52,829 bases of DNA, from positions 1 through 52,829 of the forward strand of contig CAZKJG010000021.1 in assembly GCA_964553045.1 (NCBI GenBank). Reading direction: 5' to 3'. The translations under genes and the position numbers were made by a program. Positions 34,413 to 43,700 of this stretch are shown piece by piece. Below the pieces are notes generated by a model. It saw nothing but the letters and a program-made list of their open reading frames with translations. It was not told where the DNA came from and did no database searches. Numbering within the stretch: position 1 is the first letter of the stretch; each line of letters opens with the position of its first letter. Source of the stretch: JAWLEP01 sp964553045. Its GTDB lineage: Bacteria; Fermentibacterota; Fermentibacteria; Fermentibacterales; JCC-6.

Positions 34413-35419
34413 GGCTCACGGGGTGAGGCGTAGCGGATCAGGCCGCTTCCCTGACCTGTCCGGCGGGCCACGGCGTAAAGCAGCCTCTGCAGGCCCAGCC
34501 GGTAGTAGAGGAAGCGGAAGAGAGACTCCGCAGGACTGCCCTTGAGGATGGGGGGAGGGGACACCCTTCTGCGTATCTCACCGTAGTTGCCCGACTGTCT
34601 GGCTTTGATCTCGAAGCCCCCCTTCCGAAGAAAGGCATCCAGCGTGCGGGGGACGAAGAAGTACAGGTGGGCCGGAATGGAATCCGGTTCTATGGTCCCG
34701 GTCTTCTTTCCCCTGAGAACCGCCTCGGCCACCTCCTCCCAGTGGTAGAGCTCGTATGGGCACTGGACCACGAGAGTTCCCCCCGGGGCCAGCACTCTGC
34801 AGACCTCGCGCAGCGTTCGGAAGGGTCTGTGCAGGTGCTCGAGGACGTCCAGCATCAGAACCACGTCGAAGCTGCCGAAAGGGAAGCCGGCATCCTCGAG
34901 ACTGCCGGTTCGAACGTCCAGGCCCAGATCTTCGCGGGCCCTGCGCGAGGAGAGGGGGCTGATCTCCACGCCGGAAACCCGCCAGCCCCCGTCCCGCAGG
35001 AAATCCAGGAGGGTGCCGTAGGCGCAGCCCACTTCCAGCAGCCTGTTTCCCCGGGTGTGCCTTCGCAGATCCCTGTCGCGCCGGCCGAATATTCGATTGA
35101 AGACGTCTGCGTACCTTCGATGGGTTTCCATGTAGCCGCGGTAGCCCACGTCGTCCTCGGCCTCGTAGTAGTCCCGGCCGTAGAGCTGCGGCAGCGCGTC
35201 CTCGGAGGGCCGCTCCCGAAGGTAGACCAGGCCGCAGCGGCGGCATTTCACCACTGGCCAGCTCCCGTGAACGCCCAGCAGCCGCGGGTCATCGGCGCCG
35301 CAGAGGGCGCAGCTCACCGTCTCCCGGTCGAGACTCTCCCAGCCCATCCGGCTCCAATCCAGCTCCCGATACCAAGACCCCCAGTCGACTATTCTACGGG
35401 GATGCGGCCGGACGATCAA
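34409..35419 (-). CDS. SAM-dependent methyltransferase with N-terminal zinc ribbon
   Basis: A 336-residue protein. CALCG and CRRCGLVYL (about residues 37-65) form a CxxC zinc ribbon, then a class I methyltransferase with LLEVGCAYGTLLDFL (SAM loop) and DVLMLDVLEHL-like segment. This plan matches sugar or glycan C-methyltransferases. It heads the operon with the nucleotidyltransferase and SIS genes, pointing to surface-sugar modification (inferred). The start is uncertain: TTG at 35419 lacks a good SD, while ATG at 35347 has GGAG 4 nt upstream and still keeps the zinc ribbon. Confidence 0.85.
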   Translation of the reverse strand: MIVRPHPRRIVDWGSWYRELDWSRMGWESLDRETVSCALCGADDPRLLGVHGSWPVVKCRRCGLVYLRERPSEDALPQLYGRDYYEAEDDVGYRGYMETHRRYADVFNRIFGRRDRDLRRHTRGNRLLEVGCAYGTLLDFLRDGGWRVSGVEISPLSSRRAREDLGLDVRTGSLEDAGFPFGSFDVVLMLDVLEHLHRPFRTLREVCRVLAPGGTLVVQCPYELYHWEEVAEAVLRGKKTGTIEPDSIPAHLYFFVPRTLDAFLRKGGFEIKARQSGNYGEIRRRVSPPPILKGSPAESLFRFLYYRLGLQRLLYAVARRTGQGSGLIRYASPREP

Positions 35420-35452
35420 CGGAGGATCGCCCTGACCGATGGGCCTGCGGCG

Positions 35453-35469
35453 CTGTCAACACTTGACAG
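35453..35469. promoter_or_regulatory. Palindrome containing back-to-back -35 hexamers
   Basis: CTGTCAA-CAC-TTGACAG is a perfect inverted repeat between the divergent methyltransferase operon and sigma-factor gene. It holds TTGACA on both strands. On the plus strand GAAAAT lies 17 nt further on; on the minus strand no -10 is evident. It could be an operator shared by both directions. Confidence 0.45.
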
Positions 35470-35511
35470 AGCGGGCAAACGGGCAGAAAATGACCTATAG
35501 AGGCCCGCGGG

Positions 35512-35539
35512 TTGACTTCTGCCGTCTATCTGTTAGCAT
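35512..35539 (+). promoter_or_regulatory. Promoter of the sigma-factor operon
   Basis: TTGACT (35512-35517), 16-bp spacer, TAGCAT (35534-35539). The leader to the sigma-factor start would be about 120 nt. Confidence 0.5.
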
Positions 35540-35664
35540 ACCCGCTTACTCGTCGCAATCATCGCATCAATACATCCCGCGGGAACTTCTGTGGCAGGGG
35601 TGCTCTATATACGTAAAAACGCGAAAGTCCGCAGAACAGCTGCATCTTTTTTGGGAAAGGGCAG

Positions 35665-36513
35665 GTGACATTGGCAACCAGAAGAACAGAGGGACGTTCT
35701 CTGGAGCTCTACCTCAGGGAGATCGGCTCCAAGGAGACCCTGACGTCCGCCGAAGAGGCCGAGCTGGCGCGCAGGATTCGAAACGAGGAGCAGGAGGCTC
35801 TTAACGAGCTGACAGAGGCCAACCTCCGATTCGTTGTGAGCATCGCCAAGCAGTACGCCAACCAGGGCGTATCCCTGGAGGACCTGATCAACGAGGGGAA
35901 CGTGGGTCTCATCAGGGCCGCCAAGGGGTTCGACGAGACCAAGGGCTGCAGGTTCATCACCTACGCTGTATGGTGGATTCGCCAGGCGATCCTCCAGGCC
36001 CTGGCCGAGCAGTCCAGGATCGTCCGGCTGCCCCTGAACAGGGTGGGGGAGCTGTACAAGATGGGCCGGGCCACAAGGGAGCTGGGCCATAGCCTGGGCC
36101 GCGACCCCACCACCGACGAGATAGCCGAGGAGCTGGACGTCTCCCGCGGCGAGGTGGAGGGGATGATGTCCATCCACAGCACCCATCTCTCCCTGGACAG
36201 CCCCGTGTACGAGGGCAGCGACAAGACCTTCCAGGAGATGATCTCCCCCGAGGACGGCGAGGCCCCCGACGAGGCCGTCGTGGAGGAGGCCATGAAGAGA
36301 AGCGTGGAAGGGATGATGCAGATCCTCGACCATCGGGAGAAGACCATCATCCAGCTGTTCTTCGGCATCAACACCGACCGCCGTCATACCCTGGCGGAGA
36401 TCGGGCGGACCATGGGCATAAGCCGCGAAAGGGTCCGCCAGCTGAAGAACCGCGCTATAGCCAAGCTCTACGAGAACGCCGACAGCAAGCAGCTCCTGCT
36501 CTACCTGAGGTAG
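35665..36513 (+). CDS. rpoD: Compact primary-type sigma-70 factor
   Basis: A 282-residue sigma factor. Region 1.2 (SLELYLREIGSKETLTSAEE), regions 2.1-2.4 (ANLRFVVSIAKQY, GLIRAAKGFDETKGCRFITYAVWWIRQAI), region 3 and region 4.2 (TLAEIGRTMGISRERVRQLKNRAIAKL) are all present, while region 1.1 and the non-conserved insert are absent. This size matches the housekeeping RpoD of Bacteroidetes and Chlorobi; it could instead be a secondary RpoS-like factor. GTG at 35665 or TTG at 35674 can serve as start. The M23 peptidase gene follows after 9 nt. Confidence 0.88.
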   Translation: MTLATRRTEGRSLELYLREIGSKETLTSAEEAELARRIRNEEQEALNELTEANLRFVVSIAKQYANQGVSLEDLINEGNVGLIRAAKGFDETKGCRFITYAVWWIRQAILQALAEQSRIVRLPLNRVGELYKMGRATRELGHSLGRDPTTDEIAEELDVSRGEVEGMMSIHSTHLSLDSPVYEGSDKTFQEMISPEDGEAPDEAVVEEAMKRSVEGMMQILDHREKTIIQLFFGINTDRRHTLAEIGRTMGISRERVRQLKNRAIAKLYENADSKQLLLYLR

Positions 36514-36522
36514 CGAGCCAAG

Positions 36523-37431
36523 ATGCCCCTGGGCACCCTCCACTGGATACCCCGGCATCCCGGCAGGGGCAGGCCGATCATACTTACGCGGCGGGGCCTG
36601 CAGGTCACGGGCCTCGTCGCCGCTCTTTTTCTCAGCATGCTGCTGGGGGCCGCCTTCCTGTTCGGAAGGATGGTGGGCCGCGACAGCGCTCCCGCCCGCA
36701 CTACGGCCGACCAGCAGGCCATGCGGGGGGAGTTCGCTCAGCTGGAGGGTCGGGTTGACAACCTCACCGCCCGCCTGGAGGCGATCGCCGAGCGTGAGGA
36801 GAGGATACTGGTGGCCGGAGCCGGTCTGAACATGGACTTCTCGGGACTGATGGAGGCGCCCGAGGCGACGGTCAGCCGACCGGCCGAGGAGGATCTCTTC
36901 CGCTACATAGAAGACATCGAGCTGAAGATACTACTGGCCGAGAGGCTGGCGGACGCGGAGATGCAGGCCTACGACTCGCTGGCCAGCCATTTCCTGGAGG
37001 TCAGCGAACGCCTGGCCCACACCCCTTCCATATGGCCCGTCCACGGGATCTTCATAAGCGACTTCGGCCCCCGGGTTGACCCCTTCACAGGGGCGGTCAG
37101 GTACCACAAAGGCGTTGACATAGCCAACAACACGGGCACACCGATATACGCCCCGGCCGACGGGACGGTCATCTTCTGCGGCTGGACCGGAGGCTGGGGG
37201 CTGAACGTGGTGGTGCGCCACAACCAGGACCTCTCCACCCGCTACGCCCACTGCTCCGCCGTGGAGGTTGCGGTGGGCCAGAAGGTCCAGCGCGGCGACC
37301 TGATCGCCAGGGTCGGGTCTACGGGCAGGTCCGTGGGACCCCATCTGCACTACGAGGTGCTCCGCAACGGGGTTCAGATCGACCCCGAGAGCTTCATAAT
37401 CCGTGCCGGCCCCGATCAGTCCGTATTCTAG
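36523..37431 (+). CDS. M23 family metallopeptidase, membrane-anchored
   Basis: A 302-residue protein: cytoplasmic leader, one membrane helix (about 27-48; VTGLVAALFLSMLLGAAFLFG), a coiled coil (about 65-95) and a LytM/M23 domain (about 170-295). Zinc-site motifs are YHKGVDIAN (HxxxD) and PHLHYEV (HxH). Members cut peptidoglycan cross-links or activate amidases during growth and division. A coiled-coil plus M23 plan resembles EnvC/NlpD-type activators, but both zinc motifs look intact, so it may be active. Confidence 0.9.
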   Translation: MPLGTLHWIPRHPGRGRPIILTRRGLQVTGLVAALFLSMLLGAAFLFGRMVGRDSAPARTTADQQAMRGEFAQLEGRVDNLTARLEAIAEREERILVAGAGLNMDFSGLMEAPEATVSRPAEEDLFRYIEDIELKILLAERLADAEMQAYDSLASHFLEVSERLAHTPSIWPVHGIFISDFGPRVDPFTGAVRYHKGVDIANNTGTPIYAPADGTVIFCGWTGGWGLNVVVRHNQDLSTRYAHCSAVEVAVGQKVQRGDLIARVGSTGRSVGPHLHYEVLRNGVQIDPESFIIRAGPDQSVF

Positions 37432-37440
37432 GAAAGCTCA

Positions 37441-37860
37441 GTGATTCTGGTCAGCGCCTGTCTCTGCGGCATCCGCTGCCGCTACGACGGCCGCTCCAGG
37501 TCCGTGCAGAGGTTCAGAGAGATGCTGGGCATGGGCGCCTGCCTGCCCTTCTGCCCGGAGCAGCTGGGGCTGCTTTCCACTCCGCGGGAACCGGCGGAAA
37601 TCGCCGGAGGAGACGGTTTCGAGGTTCTCGACGGAAGGGCGGCCGTACTGCTTCGGGACCGGCCGGGTGAGGTAACCGCCCAGTTCCTTCTGGGCGCCCG
37701 CCGATCGTTGCAGATAGCGGCCATCTACGCCCCGGATGTGATCTACCTCAAGGAACGGAGCCCCTCCTGCGCCCTCAGGGAAGGCCCGGGGGCTCCCGGG
37801 GTTGCAGCCGCAGCGTTGCTGCGGGCCGGATGGAGCCTCAGGGCCTGCGACGATGGATAG
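37441..37860 (+). CDS. DUF523 family protein
   Basis: A 139-residue protein of the DUF523 (YbbK) family, with ILVSACLCGIRCRYDG at the N-terminus, CPEQLGLLSTPREPAEI and VIYLKERSPSCALREG. The conserved cysteines suggest a metal or thiol role, but no biochemical function is established. Start GTG at 37441, 9 nt after the peptidase; its end overlaps the next gene. Confidence 0.88.
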   Translation: MILVSACLCGIRCRYDGRSRSVQRFREMLGMGACLPFCPEQLGLLSTPREPAEIAGGDGFEVLDGRAAVLLRDRPGEVTAQFLLGARRSLQIAAIYAPDVIYLKERSPSCALREGPGAPGVAAAALLRAGWSLRACDDG

Positions 37861-38608
37861 AGGCTTCGACCGGAAGCTGTGGGACGGGTACGCCCCCTTC
37901 TTCGCGCACGAGGAGGACCACGTCTACCCGCGGGACCGGGCGGAGGAATCGTTCTGGGCCAATCTGCGGATGCAGCGGTCCGGGCCCTGTCTGGAGCTGG
38001 GTGCGGGCCACGGCAGGCTGATTCCCGTTCTCGCCCGGGCGGGGCCCCTCTTCGGCCTGGAACCATCCCCCGAGATGCTGCGGATGTGGCCGCAGAAGGC
38101 CCGGAACATGGTTCCGGCGGTGCGGGCCCTGGCCGAGGCGACTCCCTTTGGCACGGGGTCGTTCGACCTGGTGGTCTTCCCCTACAACGGCTATCACTGC
38201 ATACTGGACGCGGAGTCCAGACTGGATGTCCTCCGCGAGTCGGCGCGCATGCTTTCCGAAGAGGGGCTGTACTGCATGGAAGTCAGTCCCTTTCTGGCCG
38301 CCAGGCCGGAGGAGGCCGCTGTGGTCCGCTACGACAGAACGGCATCCGGAGGAGCCCGCCTGGTGGAGGATGTCATCCAGGATCTGGAGAGGGACCAGGT
38401 GGTTTTCAGAATGGAATACGAGTGGGCCGACGGGCGCGGCAGTCGGCTGGTCCTCAGGCTGGCCCGGCTCAGCGGTGGCCGGGTTCTGGAGGAGCTGGCG
38501 GAGGCCGGCATGGAGACCCTGGAGATGTGGGGCGACTACGACCGCTCGCCCTGGGAGCAGAATTCACCCCGTATGCTGCTTCTGGCGCGCGGGGAAGTCG
38601 ACCCGTGA
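37853..38608 (+). CDS. SAM-dependent methyltransferase
   Basis: A 251-residue class I methyltransferase. SAM loop: CLELGAGHGRLIPVLA; acidic ribose site near GLEPSPEML; FDLVVFPYNGYHCI is motif post-I/II. It resembles the Methyltransf_25/11 families acting on small molecules; the substrate is unknown. ATG at 37853 overlaps the DUF523 stop by 8 nt. Confidence 0.87.
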   Translation: MDRGFDRKLWDGYAPFFAHEEDHVYPRDRAEESFWANLRMQRSGPCLELGAGHGRLIPVLARAGPLFGLEPSPEMLRMWPQKARNMVPAVRALAEATPFGTGSFDLVVFPYNGYHCILDAESRLDVLRESARMLSEEGLYCMEVSPFLAARPEEAAVVRYDRTASGGARLVEDVIQDLERDQVVFRMEYEWADGRGSRLVLRLARLSGGRVLEELAEAGMETLEMWGDYDRSPWEQNSPRMLLLARGEVDP

Positions 38609-38654
38609 ACGGATCTGACGAACTGTTCATCGAACGCCGAAAGGTGGAGCCCGG

Positions 38655-41600
38655 ATGTCATCCCTTAATGCCTTGATCGCTCTGGCCGTTCTGTCCCTTT
38701 TCCCGGGCACGCTTACCGACCCCAGAACTCCGGCGCTTTCCCCCGATGGAGAGAGCATCTACTTCGCCTGGAGGGGGGATATCTGGATAACCGATGCCGA
38801 CGGGCCGATCCGCTGCCTGACCCCCGGCCGCGGCTCCGACATGATCCCCACTCCCTCTCCGAATGGCGATTACCTGGCCTTCACCAGCCTCCGCTCCGGC
38901 GGCGGCGACGTATACGTCATGCCCGCGCAGGGAGGAGAGGCCCTCAGGCTGACGTGGCACGGGGAGATGGACCGCGTCCTGGCCTGGACCCCGGGGTCGG
39001 ACAGCGTGCTCTTCTCATCCTCCCGCGAGGCGGGCGACGGCTGGGTCTACCGGGTGTCGCTGGAGGGCGGCACTCCCGAGCTGGCCTATCCGGTACCGGC
39101 ACAGAGCCTGTGCTTTCATCTGGGCAGGCCCGTGGTCAGCATGGGTGTAACCAGCTGGTGGCGTGCCGGCTACAGCGGCTCAGGCTCCAGCGACATCTGG
39201 AGGCTTGCGGAATCCGGGCAATGGAGCAGGCTGGTGGGAGGGCCCACGGACCAGCGCTGGCCCATGTCCCATCCGGACGGAGGGCTCATCTTCGCCGAGG
39301 ACGACGGAGCCGGGACAATGAACCTGTGGAAACTGCAGCCGGACGGAAGCCGCAGCAGGCTGACCTCTGTGGAGGGTGACCGCATTACCTTCCCCCGCAT
39401 CAGCGCCGAGGGCTCCGCCATCGCCTTCGAGAGCGGCGGCGGGCTCTGGCTTATGCTGGACGGGGACCAGCCGAGGCGGCTGGACCTGGTGGCCAGCGTC
39501 GATGTGCCATTTCCCCTTCAGGTCTACCAGGTCAGCGGAGGCAGCACCGACGAGTACCACATATCGCCGGACGGAACCGCCATGGCCATGGTAACCGACG
39601 GCGAGGCCTTCGCCTGCCGCTTGGAGGACATGTCACCCGAGGACGAGGAGCGGCTCACCGAAACGCCGGAGATCGAGGCATCGCCCCGTTTCTCGCCCGG
39701 GGGCCACCGGCTCCTGCTCACCCGGGAGAGCGGAGGACAGGTCCGGGCCGTAATTGCGGTCCCCGAAGACGGGGATAGCCTTTTCGCGCCGGGAGAAGTC
39801 ATGGAGAGGGTTGTCGACGGCACGGCGCCGGTTGTGGAGAGGCCCCGCTGGTCTCCCGACGGCAGCGGCTTCTCCTACACCGACGGAGAGGGATACCTCC
39901 GTGTCCACGACCTGCAGACCGGAAGGGACTGGCGCGTCTGCGACCGTATGGACGTGCTGCATCACTCCTGGTCCCCCGACGGCCGCTGGCTGGCCTTCAG
40001 CGTCACCGTGCTGGCCCACCGGGAGGAGATCTACGTGGTTCCCGCCGCCGGCGGAGAGCCGGTGAACGTCAGCCTTCACCCCAACGACGACTTCCAGCCC
40101 GTCTGGACCCCGGAGGGCCGCAGGCTGGTCTGGGCCAGCCGGACCGACGACGGCCGCTACTCCATTCATCAGGCCTGGCTGCGGAGGCAGGACTGGTACG
40201 CCGACGGTGAGACCCGCGAGGAGCTGCTGGAAGATACGGTGGAAACGGTGGAAATCGAGCTCGAGGGGATTCACCGGAGAACCGAGCCCCTCTGCGACGT
40301 GATGGGCTACTACGACTACTGGGCGCTGTCCCCGGACGGCAGGGAGATGGTTTTCCCCGCCTACGACCTGGAGGGTCGGCAGGACCTCTGGAAGATATCC
40401 TGGGACGGGGAGGGGCCCACGCGGCTGACCTCGTCGGACTCCCGGCCTTCTCAGATCCAGGTTGTGGGCGACAGGGCCGTCTTTCTCTCCCACGGCACCT
40501 TCCTGCGGTCGGTGCCTCTGGCCGGCGGCTCCTCGTCGGGAATGCACTGGTCGGTGGACTACGACTACCACATTCCCACCCGGCAGCTGATGAAGTTCGA
40601 CCAGGCATGGAGGCTTCTGCGCGACAACTTCTACGACCCCGCCATGCACGGCGTGGACTGGGACTCCATGCGGCAGGAGTATCGGCACAGGGCCGGGTCC
40701 TGCGTCCTGAACAACGAGTTCAACGACGTCCTCAGGCGCATGCTGGGGGAGCTCTCCGCCTCCCATCTGGGAATATGGGGACCGGATTACGAGGGGTCCT
40801 GGCCGTACACCGGAGAGATCGGCGTTATTGCCGACTACGGGAGCTTCGAAGGTCCGGGCATAAGGGTGGACAGCGTGATTCCCGGCTCCCCGGCCTCCCT
40901 GTCGGGCTCTGAGGTCTTGGCCGGCGACGTGATCCTCACTATCGGGGGACAGCAGGTGGGTCCCGGCGGCAACCTCTACCGTCCCCTTACGGGAAGGCGC
41001 TACGACGACGTGGAGGTGGAGGTGCTCCGCGACGGGCGGCGGGTGGTCCTGGAGCTGGAGGCCACCGGAAGCTGGGAGATGCGCGATCTCCTGTACGAGG
41101 AGTGGGTGAGGCTGAACACGGCCCGGGTGCACCGCATGACGGACGACCGGGTGGGCTACCTGCACGTGAGGTCCATGAACGAGGAGAGCTTCCAGCGTTT
41201 CCGTCGCGACCTCTTCGCCGAGGGTGAGGGCCGGGAGGCCATGATAGTCGACGTCCGTGGCAACGGCGGTGGCATGACGCACGACTTTCTTCTGAGGCAC
41301 CTGATGAGGCCCGACTACGCCTACTCCACCGACCGCTCGGGCAGGGTCACCCGCGAGCCCCTGGACGTCTGGAGACAGCCGCTGGTGCTGCTGATCGACG
41401 AGACCTGCTTCTCCGACGCCGAGATCTTTCCGGCGGGATGGAAGGCGCTGGACCTGGGCCCGGTGGTGGGCAACACCACCTTCGGCGGTGTGATAGGCAC
41501 CACGAACGTCCGGCTGTTCGACGGGACCACGTTCCGTCTTCCGTCCTCGGGTTGGTACACGCTGGAGGGGGTCAACCTGGAGAACACGGGAGTGGAACCC

Positions 41601-41696
41601 GACATTCGCGTGCTGAACCCGCCGGGCTCGAAGGCCCGCGGCGAGGACCGGCAGCTGGAAGTGGCGGCGGAGACTGCCCTGGACCTTCTGGAATGA
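38655..41696 (+). CDS. Tricorn-like serine protease (S41 family), exported
   Basis: A 1013-residue protein with a hydrophobic N-terminus consistent with a signal peptide. Residues 20-640 form two beta-propellers of WD40/TolB-like blades (repeated LSPDGESIYFAW, WSPDGRWLAFSV, WTPEGRRLVW). Then come the C1 helical domain, a PDZ domain (about 735-790) and the S41 core. The tricorn catalytic residues are present: Ser703-His704 (SASHLG), nucleophile Ser920 with Asp921 (CFSDAE) and Glu976 (NLENTGVEPD). Tricorn degrades peptides of 6-12 residues; an exported form would act on periplasmic or external peptides. Confidence 0.94.
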   Translation: MSSLNALIALAVLSLFPGTLTDPRTPALSPDGESIYFAWRGDIWITDADGPIRCLTPGRGSDMIPTPSPNGDYLAFTSLRSGGGDVYVMPAQGGEALRLTWHGEMDRVLAWTPGSDSVLFSSSREAGDGWVYRVSLEGGTPELAYPVPAQSLCFHLGRPVVSMGVTSWWRAGYSGSGSSDIWRLAESGQWSRLVGGPTDQRWPMSHPDGGLIFAEDDGAGTMNLWKLQPDGSRSRLTSVEGDRITFPRISAEGSAIAFESGGGLWLMLDGDQPRRLDLVASVDVPFPLQVYQVSGGSTDEYHISPDGTAMAMVTDGEAFACRLEDMSPEDEERLTETPEIEASPRFSPGGHRLLLTRESGGQVRAVIAVPEDGDSLFAPGEVMERVVDGTAPVVERPRWSPDGSGFSYTDGEGYLRVHDLQTGRDWRVCDRMDVLHHSWSPDGRWLAFSVTVLAHREEIYVVPAAGGEPVNVSLHPNDDFQPVWTPEGRRLVWASRTDDGRYSIHQAWLRRQDWYADGETREELLEDTVETVEIELEGIHRRTEPLCDVMGYYDYWALSPDGREMVFPAYDLEGRQDLWKISWDGEGPTRLTSSDSRPSQIQVVGDRAVFLSHGTFLRSVPLAGGSSSGMHWSVDYDYHIPTRQLMKFDQAWRLLRDNFYDPAMHGVDWDSMRQEYRHRAGSCVLNNEFNDVLRRMLGELSASHLGIWGPDYEGSWPYTGEIGVIADYGSFEGPGIRVDSVIPGSPASLSGSEVLAGDVILTIGGQQVGPGGNLYRPLTGRRYDDVEVEVLRDGRRVVLELEATGSWEMRDLLYEEWVRLNTARVHRMTDDRVGYLHVRSMNEESFQRFRRDLFAEGEGREAMIVDVRGNGGGMTHDFLLRHLMRPDYAYSTDRSGRVTREPLDVWRQPLVLLIDETCFSDAEIFPAGWKALDLGPVVGNTTFGGVIGTTNVRLFDGTTFRLPSSGWYTLEGVNLENTGVEPDIRVLNPPGSKARGEDRQLEVAAETALDLLE

Positions 41697-41706
41697 TCCC
41701 TACTTT

Positions 41707-41735
41707 TTGCGTTGGTTATTTCCGGGCCTTATGAT
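41707..41735 (+). promoter_or_regulatory. Promoter of the dehydrogenase gene
   Basis: TTGCGT (41707-41712), 17-bp spacer, TATGAT (41730-41735), starting 10 nt after the protease stop. Confidence 0.6.
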
Positions 41736-41791
41736 TCGGTCCATGGTCGAAAGAGAACCTCCAATCCGGAGCACTCAGGAAAGGTGATGGG

Positions 41792-42982
41792 ATGAAGCGC
41801 ACTGTAGTGACCATGCCGGGAGACGGCGTAGGCAAGACCGTCCTCGACGAGGCCCTGAAGGTACTGGGATCCGCGGGATTCGAGGCGGAGTACGTGCACG
41901 CCGACATCGGCTGGGAGTTCTGGAAGAAGGAGGGCAACCCCCTCCCCCAGAGGACGCTGGACCTCATAGAGAAGCACAAGGTCGCCCTCTTCGGCGCCAT
42001 AACCTCCAAGCCGAAGGACATGGCGGCGGAGGAGCTGGCCCCCGAGCTGCGGGAAGAGGGTCTGGTCTACTACAGCCCAATAGTCGGTCTGCGGCAGCAC
42101 TTCGACCTCAACGTCTGCATGCGACCCTGCCGGGCCTTCAAGGGCAACCCGCTGAACTTCATAAGGCGTACCGCAGACGGAGGCGTGGAGGAGCCCCCCA
42201 TCGACGTGGTGGTCTTTCGCCAGAACACCGAGGGTCTCTACGGGGGCGTGGAGTGGACCAATCCCCCCGACCAGGTCTACGAGGCACTGAAGACCCATCC
42301 CAAGTTCGTGAAGTTCGAGACCTGTCCACGCGAGGATCTGGCTGTATCCACCAGGATCTACACCCGGGAAGCCTGCCGGAAGATACTGAGGGCCGGCTTC
42401 GAGCACGCGAAGGAGTTCGGTTACAGGAGCGTGACCATCTGCGAGAAGCCCAACGTCATCCGCGAGACCAGCGGCATGATGCGCGAGGAGGGCCGGAAGA
42501 TGGTGGAGGAGTACCCCGGCATCGACCTCTGGGAGACCAACATCGACGCGCAGATGATGTGGATGACCAAGAACCCCGAGGACTACGGAGTGATCGTCTC
42601 GGGCAACATGTTCGGCGACATCGTCTCCGACGGCTTCGCCGGCATGGTGGGCGGCCTGGGCTTCGCCAACAGCGCCAACATCGGCGACGACGTGGCGGTG
42701 TTCGAGCCCACCCACGGCTCCGCCCCCAAGTACGAATCCTACGAGGTCTCCATAGTCAACCCCCTGGCCATGATCCTCTCCTCCTGCATGATGCTGGACC
42801 GGGTGGGGGAGACCGAGATGGCGGCCAGGATACGCAGGGCCATCGAGCTGGTGATCTCCGAGGGCAAGGTAAGAACCTACGACATGCTCAAGATGAAGGG
42901 CGCACCGGACGTGGTGGAGAAGGGGGCCGCCAGCACCTCTCAGATGGGCGACGCGGTCTGTGCCGCCATGGAAAGGGTGTAG
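41792..42982 (+). CDS. Isocitrate/isopropylmalate dehydrogenase family protein (probably NAD-dependent)
   Basis: A 396-residue beta-decarboxylating dehydrogenase. MPGDGVGKTVL, the substrate-binding RQHFDLNVCMRPCRAF, FRQNTEGLYGGVEW, the metal site NMFGDIVSDGFAGMVGG and EPTHGSAPKY mark the family. The Asn-Thr-Glu-Gly loop is shared by isocitrate and related enzymes, so isocitrate dehydrogenase of the NAD type is my preference, with isopropylmalate or homoisocitrate dehydrogenase as alternatives. No leu or lys genes are nearby. It has its own promoter; the HD gene follows after 6 nt. Confidence 0.9.
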   Translation: MKRTVVTMPGDGVGKTVLDEALKVLGSAGFEAEYVHADIGWEFWKKEGNPLPQRTLDLIEKHKVALFGAITSKPKDMAAEELAPELREEGLVYYSPIVGLRQHFDLNVCMRPCRAFKGNPLNFIRRTADGGVEEPPIDVVVFRQNTEGLYGGVEWTNPPDQVYEALKTHPKFVKFETCPREDLAVSTRIYTREACRKILRAGFEHAKEFGYRSVTICEKPNVIRETSGMMREEGRKMVEEYPGIDLWETNIDAQMMWMTKNPEDYGVIVSGNMFGDIVSDGFAGMVGGLGFANSANIGDDVAVFEPTHGSAPKYESYEVSIVNPLAMILSSCMMLDRVGETEMAARIRRAIELVISEGKVRTYDMLKMKGAPDVVEKGAASTSQMGDAVCAAMERV

Positions 42983-42988
42983 CCCGCC

Positions 42989-43552
42989 ATGCGCCAGCGC
43001 ATAGAAGAGCTGTTCGAACCGCTGCTCAGTGAGATCACGGACCCCGAGCTTCGGGACACGGTGGTGGAGGCCTGGGTCCTGGCAGCGGAGCGAGGCGGCT
43101 GGAAACCCGAAGACCTCACCGGAATACCGTTCACCCTTCTCACCGATACCCACGGAATCGATCTGATCCAGCACACTATGGCGATAACGCGCGGCGCCAT
43201 GGGCCTGGCGAAGGCCATCACCGACAGCTGCGACCCGCCCTACGACATCGACATGGACCTCCTGGTGGCCGGTGGCCTGCTGCACGACGTGGGCAAGCTG
43301 CTGGAGATCGAGAGCGTGGACGGGGAGTACCGCAAGAGCCACTGGGGCCGTTGTGCGCGGCACCCGATATCCGGCGCCATACTGGCCTCGGAGCTGGATC
43401 TGCCCCTGGAGGTCGTCAACATGATAGCCTGCCACTCCCGGGAGGGGGACGGCAGGCCTCAGCGGGTCGAGACCGTGCTGGTCCACCAGGCCGACTTCGC
43501 CAACTTCAACCCGATGGTGATGCTGTCGAAGGGCCTGCTGATACAGGGCTGA
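42989..43552 (+). CDS. HD-domain phosphohydrolase
   Basis: A 187-residue protein with an HD metal site: His in LIQHTMAITRG, GLLHDVGKLLE, ARHPISGAILA and HQADFANF provide the H...HD...H...D set. HD proteins hydrolyse phosphomonoesters, nucleotides or cyclic nucleotides; specificity is not readable. Co-transcribed with the dehydrogenase and followed by a hairpin. Confidence 0.87.
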   Translation: MRQRIEELFEPLLSEITDPELRDTVVEAWVLAAERGGWKPEDLTGIPFTLLTDTHGIDLIQHTMAITRGAMGLAKAITDSCDPPYDIDMDLLVAGGLLHDVGKLLEIESVDGEYRKSHWGRCARHPISGAILASELDLPLEVVNMIACHSREGDGRPQRVETVLVHQADFANFNPMVMLSKGLLIQG

Positions 43553-43576
43553 GCAATATGCCCTGAACGGGACGTG

Positions 43577-43609
43577 GGATTTGGCCGGTACCTGGTGCCG
43601 GCCAAATCC
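43577..43609 (+). terminator. Hairpin after the HD gene
   Basis: A perfect 12-bp stem (GGATTTGGCCGG, 9-nt loop, CCGGCCAAATCC) 24 nt after the stop. It lacks a U tract but is the strongest structure in the gap. Confidence 0.6.
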
Positions 43610-43666
43610 ATATACTGCAAATAAATACATTCCATACGACAATGCACGGTAATGTGTTGTCGGGCA

Positions 43667-43700
43667 TTGACTCGATTTTCGGGGAACGGTATATCGTTCC
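43667..43700 (+). promoter_or_regulatory. Promoter with overlapping palindrome for the C25 protease
   Basis: TTGACT (43667-43672), 17-bp spacer, TATATC (43690-43695). The palindrome GGAACG-gtatat-CGTTCC (43683-43700) covers the -10 element, a position typical of a repressor site. In the leader, CACAGCTGTG (43742-43751) is a palindrome next to the SD sequence GAGAGGAG, and CCTCT at 43724 could pair with the SD. Confidence 0.65.
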
